64,000 nucleotides of DNA from Paraspadella gotoi (GCA_051294375.1 CM119269.1:20350371-20414370); one strand, 5' to 3'. Counted from the stretch's first letter, positions 13,515 through 27,903 are shown. Notes: generated by a model from the letters alone, not told the origin. A program made the numbers and translations.

Positions 13515-14207
13515 TACAATAGAGCCAAACTTCGTCCAATGGGAAGTGAGCGTCAGAAGTTTGATGTGGGAACCTCTTCAAATTGAAACTCTCACTACAT
13601 TTCTGATGAAAACCACTTTCAATGGAGCAAAATTTTCTAAAATTGGCTATGACAGCTCATTAGTAAGAATTTTTAATATTGTATTATAGATATGGAAATG
13701 ATCAAAAAAAATTTTTTGAATTTTTCTATTTTTTAAAAAGCGAGTTCACCAATCAGCCCTTTGAAAAGTTATCTATACACAAAGTTATAATTCCTCATTT
13801 TATCTCTATTTTTGATGATAAGTGGAGTTAAAATTTGAGAAAACTCTTAGGAGAAATCGATTCGATTTGATTATCATCATCCGATGATTGCTCCACGTTT
13901 TTACTATATTCTTTTCTCGCAGTTCCCTCAAACACACCATCACAATTTTTAAAAGTTCGTGTAATTACTTTTTTGGCTTAATTTTTAACGTCTCTATCAG
14001 AACTCAATTAAAAAACTTCCAAATTATTAAAAAACACACAATTTTTAACATTTATTAGTAGCAAATCTCCTCCTCACTTAGCGAATTACTTCATGGTTCG
14101 GAACATTTTTGCAAAATAAATATATTTAACACATAATTAAATACCGAATAAATGGCATTTAGTAATGGCTAGTTCCCAATTATATTTGATTTGTCGAGTC
14201 CGCTAGT
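13515..14207. mobile_element. MITE-like insertion, copy 1
   Basis: A ~690-bp AT-rich segment starting near TAGAGCCAAACTTCG. It is absent from the equivalent position of the other copies (about 20690 and 30290) but present, in near-identical order, at 18450 within copy B at a different site. The two ends are only roughly inverted (a TAG..CCAAA-like start against a TTTG..GGCTA-like end). It has no coding capacity, so a non-autonomous DNA transposon is the best guess. Confidence 0.5.
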
Positions 14208-14289
14208 TATAAAATGGAAATTTTTGAATAAAATTTTATGAACCAATCATAAGAAACTATAATATAACGGTCAAGAGGTAAAGAATAAT

Positions 14290-16513
14290 CGTATTCTCTT
14301 CTCTCCCCCCCCCCCCCTCCATCCCGTCTGTTCACAATTTTTCTGTCCTATAGAAACTTTTTTTGCGATTTGTTGATTCCGGAAATTTCGTTTTTGTCAT
14401 TTTTATAATCGTTCACATCTTTGTAATTAACAGCAACAACAAATACGTATTTTTTAAAATTCTAACAAAATGATAAGAGAAAAGAAAATAAGATAGAAAT
14501 AAAGTAAGAAAGAAAAAAAGAAAGAAAGAAAGAAAGAAAGNNNNNNNNNNNNNNNNNNNNNNNNNNNNNNNNNNNNNNNNNNNNNNNNNNNNNNNNNNNN
14601 NNNNNNNNNNNNNNNNNNNNNNNNNNNNNNNNNNNNNNNNNNNNNNNNNNNNNNNNNNNNNNNNNNNNNNNNNNNNNNNNNNNNNNNNNNNNNNNNNNNN
14701 NNNNNNNNNNNNNNNNNNNNNNNNNNNNNNNNNNNNNNNNNNNNNNNNNNNNAAAAAAAATATTAAAGAATGAGGGAAATGACAATCGGGACAGTAGGGG
14801 AAAGAAAAGGAAGAGAGAGATATCTATCTTTCTGTTGATGGATGGGAGGAGGAAGGATGAGATTTGTCATCAGAAGGGGTTGGGTAGAGAAGCAGGGGAA
14901 GGGGGCGGGTAGAGAAGCAGGGGAAGGTTGCGGGTAGAGAAGCAGGGGAAGGGGGGAGGAGGGTGAAAGATTGAAAAAAACAAGAAAGGTTGGTTAAGGG
15001 GATTCCTTCGGACGANNNNNNNNNNGCAGAGTCCTCCGTGGCGCAGAGTCAGCGCAACAGAGGCGACGGGAGGCAGAATAAACAGGCGCCATCTGTCGCC
15101 TCGATTGAAATTTTAGAAACGGAGACGAAGAGGGCAAACTAACGTAACCAAATTTCTCAGCAAGGCTCGTTACAGGGGTAGTACTAATGCTTGAACCGGA
15201 ACCGACGGCAGAAAAACCGGTAGAGAGNNNNNNNNNNNNNNNNNNNNNNNNNGAGAGAGAGAGAGGAGATAGAGATGACGAGACGAGAGTATGGAGAGCA
15301 GGTGAGAAGAGTGAGTTGGAGAGGGAGAGTGAGGAGAAAACAATAGATGAAAAGATTAAAAAAAAAAAAAAAATGGATCGAAACGACAAAAAAACACTTT
15401 CCTTGATCAAATCACACGACCGGAAATTTTTCGAACCGAGGATTCACAAAAACCTATTTATTCTCACGCTCTAAAAATGTTTGTTGTTGTCCTTTGGTTG
15501 TTGTTTTTGTTTGAGTTTGTTTTCATTTGAAACGTAATTGACTTTTTTTTTTCATTTCTGGTCTTCGCAGATCTTTTTTCCCGTTGTTCACAATTTTTTA
15601 TTTTTCTGTCCTATTAGAAAACCTTTTTGCGATGTTTGCTGATTCCGGGAAAATTTCTGTTTTTGTCATTTCATTTTATTAATCGTTTCACATCTTTTGT
15701 AATTAACAGAACAACAAATACGTCATATTTTTTTTAAAATTCCTAAACAAAATAGATAAGAGAAAAAGAAAATAAGATAGAAATAAAGTGGGGTCAAGAA
15801 AGAAAAAAAGAAAGAAAGAAAGAAAGAAAGGAAAGCAAGAAACAATTGAAAAAGAATGAAATGAAAAAGAAAGAAAGAAGAAAGAGAAAGAGAGAAGATA
15901 AGAAAGAAGAAAGGAAAAGAAATAATGTGGAAAAAGAATGAAATGAAAAAGAAAGTTTAAGAAAGAAAGACTCAAAGAAAGAAAGATGGAGGAAGAAGAA
16001 AAGAAAGAAAGAGAAGGAAAGGACAAGAAAGAAAAAAGAACGACAGCGCATCATTCTATGAAATGAAAAAGAAAGAAAGGAAAGAAATGAAAACGAAAAA
16101 AAAAATATTAAAGAATGAGGGAAAATGACAATTCGGGACAGTAGCGGAAAGAAAAGGCGAAGAGAGAGATATCTATCTTTCTGTTGATGGATGGAGGAGG
16201 AAGGATGAGATTTGTCATCAGAAGGGGTGGTAGAGAAGCAGGAAGGGGTTGGGTAGAGAAGCAGGGGAAGGGGGCGGGTAGGAGAAGCAGGGGAAGGGGG
16301 GAGGTGAGCGCGTGAAAGATTGAAAAAAACAAGGAAAAGGTTGGTTAAGGGGATTCCTTTCGGACGAGGCAGCGACGTGAGCGGCGAACATTGAAGGCGT
16401 CGGAGGAAGATAGAGAGAAAGACGAGAGAGGAATAGGGAGTACGGACAAGGGGCTGGCGAGGGACATTTCAGAAAGAAAAAAGAGAGAGACGAGAGACAG
16501 AGAGAGAGAGAGA

Positions 16514-16544
<31 letters not shown>

Positions 16545-17640
16545 CAGAGAGGAGCAGAGAGAGAGAGAGAAGTACAGTGCGACTTCAACGTGTAGTGCCG
16601 AAGGAAGGTCAAACGGAGAATAGAGTGACGCGACAGAGAGAGAGAGAGAGCGGGCGTTTGACACGATCTTGCTAATCCCACAACGGGCGCGGGTCGGCGC
16701 CGGGCGGCCGGGCGCAACGACGACAGGGACGACGGCGGAAAAAGCGAAAGAGAAACCGCATTAGACTCTCCCGCTTCTAATTACGGCCGTCGAACAAATC
16801 TTTAAATCTTTGGAAAAAGAGGGGGGGCAGTGATGAGGGTAGGGAGCGGGGATGTGATGGGGCGGCATGCGAAAGATGGGCCAGTGATGTGGTGAGGGGG
16901 GAGTCGATGAGTAAAAGAGGGAAGGAAGGTCTTCGTTGCGGACAGAAAGATTCCACAGCGGGAGGAAACGGTCCGAGGACAAACTTTGATTGTTGTCTTT
17001 GTCACGTCCAAGCTATCTTTGTCACGTTTCGTAATCGGTCTGGAAAGTCTTTGTAACGGGACATATATCATTCCGGTTTACCATATTCATCGATCGGATA
17101 AACATTGAAATTATATCTTGGCAAAATGTAAGGAAATGAAAAAATTGCAGAAATGAGAACTGAAAGGTGGGCAAATCAGTATTTGTAATAAATAAACATT
17201 ACCTTCACGGCTGTGATTTTTTTTTGGGGGGGTTTATTTCGTATTTTCTTAACATTTTTAGTAATTATTTTTTTGTTTCCGCTTGGCTTAAATGTCACCA
17301 AGAATTTAAGAATTGAAATCATAAGCTTTAATCACAAACGTCCTTTTCAACCCCAATCTTGCGACAGCCAACCACAATTCCCAACCAGCGCCGATTTTTA
17401 CCCGCAGTCGAAAATTAAACCTAATGAGTCCATTTGTAACACTTCCTCAAAAGGGAACATTCGTAATTAGAGAAGTGAAACGAGGCGCGTGGAAATGAGA
17501 AGAGGAGGAGAAGGAAAGAAAAGGAGGAAGAGAGGGAGAAAGGATGAAGGGATGAAGGAAGGTGGAGAGAGAGAGAGAGNNNNNNNNNNNNNNNNNNNNN
17601 NNNNGAGAGCCAAGAGAGAGAGGAGAGAGAGCGAGAGAGA
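14290..17640. repeat. Low-complexity repeat block, further copies of block A with N gaps
   Basis: Two partial repeats of block A material. 14325-15015 matches ~6140-6320 plus 8525-8850, and 15026-17640 matches parts of 5466-11140, both in shortened form. Contains AAAG and GA microsatellites and N gaps at 14541-14752, 15016-15025, 15228-15252 and 17580-17604. No gene is supported. Confidence 0.6.
14541..14752. other. Assembly gap (212 N)
   Basis: Run of N directly after an AAAG microsatellite. Confidence 0.95.
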
Positions 17641-17794
17641 AGATGAGAGAGACGAGAGAGAGAGAGACGAGAGAGAGGGAGAGATAGAGAGAGAAGGAGA
17701 AAATCATTGAAAATTTGGTTTTTAAATTCCCAGTGCAGCGACAAAGGATGTTAAGCGCAAGGATTAAGTAAAAGACAGATTCGAAAGAAAAAGA

Positions 17795-17880
17795 AAGAAA
17801 GTAAAGTAAAGTAAAGCTAAATGTAAAGTAAAGTAAAGTAAAAGTAAAGTAAGTAAAGTAAAGGAAAAAAAAAAAAAAGA
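17795..17880. repeat. AAAGT pentanucleotide microsatellite
   Basis: Degenerate AAAGT repeats followed by an A-rich run. The counterpart in the downstream copy lies at 28046-28175. Confidence 0.85.
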
Positions 17881-18449
17881 AGAAAAGGAAAAGAATTAAA
17901 GAAAGTAAAGTAAAGGAAAATAGGAGGAAATTTACAAAAAATTAAAATGTAAAACGTAAGAAATGATTAAAGAATTACTTAATACTAACGTCACAAATAT
18001 TCCTTTGAAACAATATGCGTCAAAGAGATAATTCGCTTTTAAAATAAGGCAGACATAAATCATGTTTTTAAAATAGGCCCATTTGACGTGACAGACCAAG
18101 CGAAACCTCGTTTGTGACGTTGACAAATCACGCGTTTTTCTATATCTTTTTTTTTTAAATTGTTGAGGAAAATACGCGTCTGTTTGTCTTTCGTTTTTTC
18201 TTTGGGTCATTTTCGATTTTTTCTTATCTCATTAGGTATTGCGCACTGCGACATACTCATTAGGAATCTTCCGTTTGTACTAATCCGTTTTTATTGTGTG
18301 TTGCGAAGTTTTTGTATATATTTTCTTGTAATTTTTTATATCTATTTAATCTTCACTTCAGCCAATATACACTATATTTAAATTTTTCATTGGTTTTTTT
18401 TTCTCCAAAGGTTTTTTTACTCTTGCCTGCCAAATTCTCATACTGATTT

Positions 18450-19165
18450 AGAGCCAAACTTCGTCAATGGTGGGTGTCAGAAGTTTTGATTGGGAACCTT
18501 TCCAAATGAAACTTCATACATTTCTGAGAAAACTTTCAATGGAGCCAAGAAATTTTCTAAAAATGGCAAGAAGCATTAGTAATTAATTTTTTTAGATATT
18601 TATTTATAGATTAAGGGGAATGCTAAAAAATTTTTTTTCGGAAATTTTTTTATTTTTAAAAAGGCAGCGGGAATTTTTTTTTTTTTTTCAAATAAAGAAA
18701 TTAGCGGCTTATTTTGGCGGAAAAAAAAAGGGAGGGTTTTTAAAATTTCTTTTACCCCCCCCACAAAGTATAATTCTTTTTTCACTATTTTGATTGATAA
18801 GTTGGGTTTTAAGAGTTAAGAAAAACCTTTAAAAAATCATCGATTCATCATCATCATCGATGATTTTAGCAGTTTTTACTATAAATTTTTTAATATTAAA
18901 ACATCAAAAAATTTTAAAAAGTTGTAATTATATTTTTTGCTTAACTTTTTAAGCTCTATCAGAAATCAATTAAAAAAAACTTAAAATATCCCCAAAAAAT
19001 TTTTGACATTTATATAGCCAATTATAAATAATTTATTAATTACGCGAATTACTCGAATGGTTCAGAACATTTTTCTAAAAAAATATTTTTAACACAATAA
19101 ATTAATACCAATAATGGATTAGTTTTAAAGCTGTTCCCATTAAAATTTGAATTTGGTCGGCTACC
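18450..19165. mobile_element. MITE-like insertion, copy 2
   Basis: Same AT-rich ~700-bp element as at 13515. It is inserted between sequences that are contiguous at 28705-28715, and CTGA flanks both sides, suggesting a 4-bp target duplication. No ORF. Confidence 0.5.
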
Positions 19166-19978
19166 GTAATACCTGACACAAAAGTATACAAAGTGACTTG
19201 ACTTACAAGCACTTCGTCCCTACAAAAGATTATCCATTGACCTCGCTTCTCAAAGCTAACTTCTCGCGTGCGCGACAAAAGCGAACAAAAGCAAAAGAGA
19301 ATGTTGTTTAAAGAGTTTTTAAAGAGGGGTGGCGGTGGTAAGGGTAAGGGGGAAGGGAGGAAATGCGAAAGGTGGAGGGGGCGGAGGGCACCACTTGGCT
19401 GGACTACCCGTAGTTCGTTTTTGTTGTTTCTTTCTAGTTTATTTAAACGCTCCCTTCATGTTATAGATATAAAAATTTAAGAAAGGGCAGTAATATTGAT
19501 ATAAGAGATAATACTATATCTCATAATAGAATGAAATGCTAACAAGCCCTATTTGAAATAATAATTACTTGTAGAAAAGTTTTGGTTCCTTTGTTGAAAA
19601 AGTTTTGAAACGTTGTATAAAACTCGAACACAGATGAGAAGATTTGCTGACCAAAAAAAAACAAAAGGCACATAATTACTCGAGAACTTTTCACGTACTA
19701 TTTTTGTTAAAGATATACGGAATATCGTTTATTTATTTTTTTTTATTTATTTTTTGATTTTAAAATTAATTTCATTCCGGTTGTCCGCAGTAAAGCAAAC
19801 GATTTTCTTTCTTTTTGATGCTGAAAAATAGAACGATCACGATTATGAATGCGTACTTAGTTCCTTTCATAGCTCTGATATTAAGTGACCAGTCAGAATG
19901 TAGCAGGAAGCATAATAAAAGTAATAACAAAGAAAGAAAATCGAATGTAGCATAAAGCCCAAAAAAAAGAGAAAAAAG

Positions 19979-22734
19979 ATGGATCCCAACTCGAAGCTCC
20001 CGACGCTTTTGACCCAGCAGAATTTCAAGGGTTAAATTCCTCAACGATACGATTCGATTCTCTTGGACTTGGACGAACCATGTGGAACCAAGAACGGAAT
20101 CACCGATATACCCAACGTCGCCGCCGCTTACAACGTCAGTAATTAGTGATTCTTGATTCATTAATTTTAAAAAAAAACAAAAAAACATTCATCATTGCCA
20201 GCTCAGTCTCTGTCAGCCGCCGGTAACTGTCTTCTTCATGAACCAACTCGCCAAATCGAGTCGACGAAACACCTCTGCGCAGAACTCTGGGCACATCGAG
20301 ATCGAATCGTGGCTCGATACTCTACACGCGGGTTAACGTCCTGCGCCAGTATATCAAGCAGAGACGTGCGCACGCTGAGCCGACGAGTAGTGCGGACAGA
20401 GCGAGATCAGTGGCTAATTCGCTGTACTTAATTACTTATATTTACTTATATTACTAATAATACTTATTCGCGCCGTTTTTGTTGCTTACTACGTACAAAT
20501 TTAAAGCATGAAAAATTTCGGCCGTTAAATATTCTAAAGAAATAGGCAGAAAACTGCATGTTACGAAGTATTAATCAGAAACAGTATTAACATAATAGAA
20601 ACCATAAACAGTGTAAAAGACTGAATAAAAGATAACAAGGTAAAAATTAGACTATTAAAATTCAACAAAACAAAAGACACTAACGTTTAAAAGTGGTAAT
20701 TTTAATAAAATTTTATGAACTAATTTCATAAGAACTATAAAATATAACGGTCAAGAAGGTTCAGGAATAAATTCAAAATCATAAAAACGCAGAATCCAGT
20801 AAAAATCGAAAAATCTTTATTCCGCGTTTGTCCCTGACTACTTTATAAAATCACATGAATCATAATTTTTGACGATTCTAAACTAACGGGCATAATTTCT
20901 CATTTTTGCAGCGCGGAACCCATTTTAAAAAATTCAAACGTTCATAAATATCGTATGGTAAAATGCCAAATTAGATGCGTTAAAGCAGAAGCCATTCGCC
21001 TCTTCAGCGTTGGACAAGCAAGCCAAAGTCTTACGCGATGGGATCAAGGTTTCAAGGAGGAGTTTGAAGAGGTGGCGTTGTCCACACGGTTACGGGAAGG
21101 ACTCGTCCAAGTCACCAAAGACCATCTCAGTCAAGGAGATTCAAAAGGCGAGCCTGTTCACGTTGGAGATGATGATGATGAAAATGGGAGATAGGTTTAG
21201 TGTGGTCTATTTAGACAGAATACTACGTAAAGTACGTATAATATTACTATATATATTCATTACTTCGTTATTCAAACGCAAAATTATATCTAACCTCAAT
21301 TCCATAATTAGATTTACAGGACCCGACGTTCCGTGCCGTCGTTCCCGCGGACTCGGATCCCTGGTTCTGCGTCACCAAACTCTTTAAAGCCGCGTCGCAT
21401 CTGCCAGACTAAGAAATGTCTCTTCCTCACGACAGATGCAGCGGACGGGTGGAGGTGTGGAAAGGAGAGAGAGAGAGAGAGAAGAGAAAGTACAAACATT
21501 TTTACAGTTAATCATATTTCTTTCTGTTAACCTCGCCCCATCATCTATACAACTTTGGTCATCCATACAGCCTTCCATCCTCTTTTTCCAAAAGATCCTC
21601 TTCTTTAGCTAATATTCACCTTCACCCCGCCAACCACCCCCCCCCCAGATAGCACCGGTTAACGTCCTTCCCGCCGCAGGGCCATCGCCAATTCGGTCAA
21701 GAGCGCCGCCAACCGGCGAGGCCGCCGCATCATCATGGGAAACCCAACGTCACCTGTTCGACCTGATCAGCAAGAGCATCTGGGAGTTCAATCGAGCAGG
21801 TGGGGGTGATTCGAAAGCAGACGATTGATTTCTCATTTTAAGAGTTAGGTATAGTTATTAATTTATGGATTGTCTTTCATAGGTGATTGATAAAGCTAGT
21901 GTTGTAAATAATTTTTACAATAATTTTTTTTTAGTGTTTTTCAGTAATACTACATATTATTAATATACTAATTGTTTTCAATGAATCGATAATCACATTT
22001 GGTCGATGACAACAACGAATTCAGCAACGATCGTGACGGCGATCAAACTGACGACGCGACATATCAATTCGCGACAAGGCCATCGACTCTTTCCTCGGTT
22101 TTGGTTGCATGACGGGCAACACGAAGCGAAGGACTCTCGACGACTGTGGATACAATCTTTGAGGAAAAGGTGAGCCAAGATTCGGTGAGTGGAGAGGAAA
22201 TAACGAAGGCGAAAAAAGGGGATGAAGTTTGGCGAACGTAAAATAGTGATGAAATAGATGAAGAAAAACGATGAAGTGTGTGCGTAGAAACAAAACATTT
22301 GTAATTTCTCGCAGGGAAGAAAGAATATAAAAAAAAGTTTATGCAAAAATTTAGACGAAACGCATAAGGATCTCGTTGCTATATCTCTTTTAGTGAAATA
22401 AAATTTTTAAAAATACTTAAAATTTTTCGTGAAAATATTGCATCTCTTCATCTTATTAACCAAAGAATCTTCCATTCCATTTTTTTCCCCCCCTCCTGCC
22501 AAACTTCACCGCTCCGTTCAGATTGACATTCGGAGCAGAAGGCCTCAGGTCACACGCTTCCAAATGTGCTGCAACAAGTCGGTCACCGGTCGCCGCCGCA
22601 AATGCCAATGCGATTCCGACCTTCCTCCTTCCTTCCTTCGGCGATTTCGGCTATTTGGCGGCGCCCCCCCCCGGCCTCCGAGGAGAGACGTGTTCAGGCT
22701 ACGTTCCTCAGCGCCGTGTCACGACGTTTGTTGA
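19979..22734 (+). pseudogene. PGP-like phosphatase, copy B (frame disrupted)
   Basis: All seven exons of the gene at 29576 are present in order, but most carry one-base indels. For example, exon 2 no longer reads through its FMTNCAK-equivalent in one frame. At two places copy B helps restore copy C: it supplies the K-A-S-L reading at the end of exon 3 and the N/T-K-K-C-L-F-L-T-T-D reading in exon 4. It is best regarded as the same gene in unpolished sequence and not as an independent pseudogene. Confidence 0.6.
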
Positions 22735-23043
22735 GTCGGGAGCGGCTGACAGTCTACGTAGCCGCAGCGACCGCACGGCTGTCTCATTTTAGCGCATTTT
22801 CACGCTTTAAAATCCGGGGGGCGGCGTCAAGACTACGTTCAATCAAGTTGCTATGAAATTAAAGAAAAATTAAAATGAAAACATTTTTTAGTTGAATTTA
22901 TTTAAACCAATTCATTCAAAAGTCAATTAAACAGATAAATTAAATTATACTATTAACAAAAAGAGAATCTATTTAGTAATAATTATTTTACGCCTGAAAA
23001 CTCTTTTTCTATCTTATTCAGTTTCCCTCTTTAAGGAGACCCG

Positions 23044-26000
23044 TATCAATCCGAACCCGTATCTCTCTTCCGGTTCCACACGATCGTCGTCAGCACTTTG
23101 GCGGAGCCTCGATGCGGATGATTCGCCTTGTGTTGTGTGTTGTTGTTGTTGCGGATTTCGTCGTCTACGATCGTAGCTCTTTTGCCTCAAAAAGGTTTGA
23201 CGGTGTGTTGACATCACAATCACCTGAAGTAAGCGTGTGATTTGAGAACGCATTAGTTCGTGATTGATTATGTAGAAGTAGTTTTAATATGACTGATTTG
23301 ATGTTGGTTTATTCATTTATTAGTTTCATTCATTCATTTATTCGTTCATTTAAAACAACCAAAAATCGAAATTCATTATTATCCCAACGGAACTTTTTAA
23401 TGATAACCGGGCAAACATCCCAAGGCACTACCTCTTACTCACCTCGTCCCTCGGGCGTGTCGGCTGCGATCGATTCCACCCTCGGACTACGTCACGCGGC
23501 CGTCACTTCGATGACTCGCGAACCTGGGCCGTCGATGAAGGAATTCGCAAGAAAAACAAAAGACGAGACAAAACGAAATAGTTCACCAATCTGTTTCTAT
23601 ATTTTCTATTCTTCCCTTTTATCTATTCAGGTTTTAAAAATTAATGTTTTTAAAACATTTCATGACAATAACAAACTAAAAAAATAACAAAACACCAAAA
23701 CAATTTGGCTTACCCGGGAGAAATGTATTTGTGAAGTTGCGGTGAGGGCCCGTAAAACATCGCTGCTTGAGAAAGACGTTCGTGTTTTGTCGACGATAAT
23801 CGCAGTGTCGACGAATTGTTCACCCAGTTGGGTCCGCCCTTTAAGTTAAGGCCATGTTCCAGTCCATACTAAATTATAGAAATGCAAACTTACTCTGCAC
23901 AAAAAAAGGTAAATGGTTGAACAAGATTGAAAAAAATTAGTCGTGAACCAGTCACCAAACTTTTTCCCAATACCCCTACATATATCGTTTTTTTATTTAA
24001 TTTTTTCCGCTATGATATTTTTCACCTGGACCCAGTTTTTGCAAATCCTCTATTGATGAATGAGCGTATTCCTTCTGCGCGGGTCAGTCGCCCAAATTCA
24101 CCTGGCGTAAAAAAAAAAAACGTAAGTTTTCGAAACGGAGTCACGAAATCGCCTCTGTCCGTGATGGATTTATTTTCGTTCCGAGGGCGCGGAATGTTGA
24201 AGTCGGTGAAAAATCGAGAAAAAACATGGGTTCGCGTCGTATCAAATTCACAAGTTGTTGGAATTACAGTGACCGAGATTACATTCTTTCTCTCTCCACA
24301 TCTCCCGTGTGACTGAAGGGCTTCCAACCTTCACAGGCCCAGTGGCGAGAATGAACTTTTCGGAGGTATTTGTCCGTGAACCTCGCGAGACAAATCGTGG
24401 CCGGCTTTAAGATGTTCCAGTACACGTGAACCGCCGTTCCGGCGGACGAACTGATAGGATAATCGCATAAAACGGATGACATAATAAATAATACATCAAA
24501 TAAATAAATAATAAATAATAATAAATTCTTCACTGCATCAAAAACATTTACTGTGCTAACACCTGTCGACGGTTTCAAAATCTGCTTTTTCTGAAACAAA
24601 CCCCAATGCGTGGACTGAAAGATCACACAACCGTTCCCATCCAGAGGCCATTGCGTGCCGGAGCAACTCATTCGCCTCCAACCAAAGTCGGGCGTTCTCG
24701 TCGTGTCGCCAGCAGTAAAGAAGCGAGGCGCTAAAACCGTCTGTAACCACGGTTTACACGCCTGATCCGAAGCCTCACGGGACTTGCTTCCAATTGACGT
24801 TTGTCACACCTAACGACAATTCTCTGTCTCTTCCCCCCACAAACAATTTCTTTCCTTCGCTCGAGTTCCACCTTTGTGGGACATCCCAACTCTCAAGCCA
24901 AATCACGCGTGCGAATGCATTACCTTCATCGCTTCTTCGTTCTTTCCTCCATGAAAAACGTCGTCCGACGACATGCCACTACAGCATTCGGAATCTAATA
25001 TCGACCATAAGATGGAGAGACTGACGAAAAAGGATATATTGGGAAAATAACAGTTTTTAATGAGAATATTCAAAGGTTAAAATGGTTTGTCTAAATTAAA
25101 CGCACGATGGACGATATGTCGCCCGGTATTTATCACCGCATCACGTGTCCAACCATCGTTTTACCCAATACCCATTGCGCTCAGAGGTGGAATTCACTTG
25201 CATCCATGAGTCCCTCTGCGTTTGGCAAAGCGAGATCGTCCCCTAGTCGGTAACTCGCCATTGACAGGACGCGAGGACTGGAGGACTGAGAGTCGCAGCC
25301 CGCCAAAGCAACAGTGAGATGCCCACATCCGCCAAGGTGCGGCATCACAGGCAACCCGGCTGTTGCCATAACGTCTCGCCGTTCCTTTAATAGAAAGGAC
25401 CCGGCGACTCGAACCGCGCAACGAAGTCCGGGCAAGAATGAGGGGAAAGATGAAAAAGCAAATGGCCAGGGCAACCACCCTCAACAAGCAAACCTGTATC
25501 GTCGAAGGTCATGACGTTTGCGTCGGCCAATACTTTGGACGGCTGTTCCAGTTCCGGACCCCCAAATTGTGGACGACGAAATCACGTGACCTCCTTGCCG
25601 GCTGTGAATCCCGATGCCAGATTGAAGGGAAATCCGGCACTGCTAGCATGGGGGGGAAAGATAGTAATGTATAATATTACTGAAGGATAAGTGATGAAGG
25701 AAGAAAGACCATCCTAGGATTACATATGAGAAAATAGAAAGGCCACAGAATGATTCACAACGAGGAGAAAGAAAGTGAATATATTCAGTTAACTAAGTCA
25801 GAGTGATTATAAAAAAAAAAAGAAATATGACCAAACAGAAAGAATGGAAAGAAAAAGAAAGATAAGGATTTTAGGTATCTGGCCAATTTCCTACCCATCT
25901 TCGCGTCTCTTCTGCAGTACGTATAGTTCCCCACAGCAGTACTTACGCTGTCATATTCCTCACAGAAACCAAATGTAACTTAAATATTTAAAACTTATTT

Positions 26001-26700
26001 ATAATTTGAATATAAAGCAAAGCCTCCACACTCATTATTAAAATACGTCGACCAAATTAGCACTTCCTTAGCAAACTACTATCACATTTTTTCACACGAT
26101 ACTGACCTCAACAGAAATATTTATGGCCACACCTCTTGTTGTAAGATCCCCACTGAATTCTCCCATCCTATACAAACTATCACGATAATCCTTTCCAGTC
26201 TCGTTCGTCTATTCATACCAAGCGGCGACTGAACCAAGAGGCTTCCAAAGTATTTATCCTTCGCGTCAAATCGATTGCCAATTGGCCATGAAAGGATTTT
26301 GAGCGTTTAAGTCTTCGTTAGCCAGATGAGAATGTTTAGCTCGAATCTCCGTCGACGTCGGCGTTAAAGTATGGTCTTGATGAATGTGCATGGAATTAAA
26401 GTTGAATGAAATAATTTTAAAATAATTATAAATTTGTATTTAATTATGTAATTTATAATCATATAATATAATATATATATATTTAATATTAATTATAATT
26501 TATATTAGCTACGCTGCAGTGCGTAAAAAGTAATTTCTGTATTACGATGACGTCTTGCAAACATTTATTTCACAAAAACACGGATCTCAACATTATAAAA
26601 CATTCGCCTCTTTCATTACCTTGAAAGAGAAAATCAGTTCCACCCATCGGAATCCGAGCCCACTGGTACTCAGCGCTTCCCGTGACCAAAATAAGACCTT
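23044..26700 (-). pseudogene. Glucocerebrosidase 3' exons, copy B (frame disrupted)
   Basis: Contains degraded versions of the eleven exons found at 32661-36174, in the same order and strand. Intact pieces are recognisable, such as the HWYWNILKPAT-equivalent near 24400 and the NNNNNNT-equivalent near 23150, but many frameshifts intervene. The first two conserved exons (44854-45425) have no counterpart in copy B. Confidence 0.6.
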
Positions 26701-27756
26701 AAATAAAGTTTTCCCATTAGGAACAAGGAATGACCTTTCACAATTTTTTAATTGGAACATTCAAAACAAAGTTATTGAAATAACGGTTATAACTGGTGCA
26801 GACTATTATTATTATATACAAAATTCAGGCGAAAAACTGTTAAAAACGAAATAATGAATTTTCAGAAAGAAAATTGTTCAAAGTTAATGTAAAAGTTAAT
26901 GAGTAGCTCATATCAATAATCGTGAAACGCAATCAAACGACATATTAATGTTATCGATCTATTTTTCCATTTTTCAAATTTCTCGACTTAAATTCTCTGT
27001 GCATGTTTCCCCTTCTCCTACAACCGAACTTCTGCCGTTGACAAAAACTCTGGCGCAAAATTCCTGGACTATTGCGCACCACTCATTTTGCGGGGAGAAA
27101 TTAGCCGAAAGGAAAAGGGAAACGCCTAGAATTATGCAGTTGAGGAGTGGCAAAGGAGAGAGGGAGAACTGAGAGGAGAAACTGAGAAGAAGAACTGAGT
27201 TCAGAACTGGGTATGAGGACTGAAGGGACTGATTGGGTGAAGAGAGCTGAGCGGCATTAATTCATTGGTCTTTTGAAGAAAATTATGAAAAGGAGAGGGA
27301 GAGAGCCGGAAGAAATATTCGAACTAAACCAAAGAGCGAGGATTAGAAAAGGTAAAATTGAAAGTTGCGACGGAGCGCGTAAATAAATGCCGAATCGGTC
27401 ACGAAGAAAATGGAAGGAGAGAACGAGCATAGTTATCTATGGAAAGAATAAGGAAGAAATTTAAGTTGGTAAAGAGGAAAAACTAATAGGAACAAAAACG
27501 TTACAAAGCTAGATTGTCTAACAATATAAGAAAGCTATTCTGTTAATTGTGGTTTTTATTCATTTCTTGAACCGAAAATATTGCTCTTTTTGTAGGTTGA
27601 ATAAATTTAATGCTAGACTTTTGGCTTTCAATTCTTCTATTGATAAAGATTGAACTAATACAAAATAACAATTATAACCACGTACTTCATAAAAGCTGAC
27701 AAAACTACTTTCTTGCGCCCATAATCATGTTTCACTTTTCTTTAGATACAACAGTA

Positions 27757-27903
27757 TTCGTGCAAGATGGGTTCATCTCCTCGTAAATGTGAACATGCCG
27801 CGGATCATGGAACATCCACCTCCAGTCGTTCAACATTTTAAAGGGCTGCTTCGTTGATGGTTCCAATTTAAAATGATGCGTAATCAGCTCGGTCGATCTT
27901 AAA
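27757..27903 (-). pseudogene. ADH last exon, copy B
   Basis: Indel-bearing copy of the ADH exon at 37178-37291. It lies about 1 kb upstream (on the minus strand) of the first glucocerebrosidase exon of copy B, the same spacing as in copy C. Confidence 0.6.

Larger units (their letters stand above)
11400..14285. repeat. Truncated copy A of the phosphatase locus
   Basis: Aligns by eye with 17930-20760 and 28190-30360, including phosphatase exons 1-2. It is interrupted by a ~690-bp insertion (13515-14207), then switches abruptly near 14272 to sequence matching 6140 and 15590. The switch is either a rearrangement or a misjoin. Confidence 0.65.

Noticed and set aside
24556-24750. 64-aa minus-strand ORF in copy B ending with a glucocerebrosidase-like SEKADFETVD
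   Set aside because: Only the last ten residues belong to GBA exon 8; the upstream part is intron (tRNA-like sequence) and is not open in copy C.
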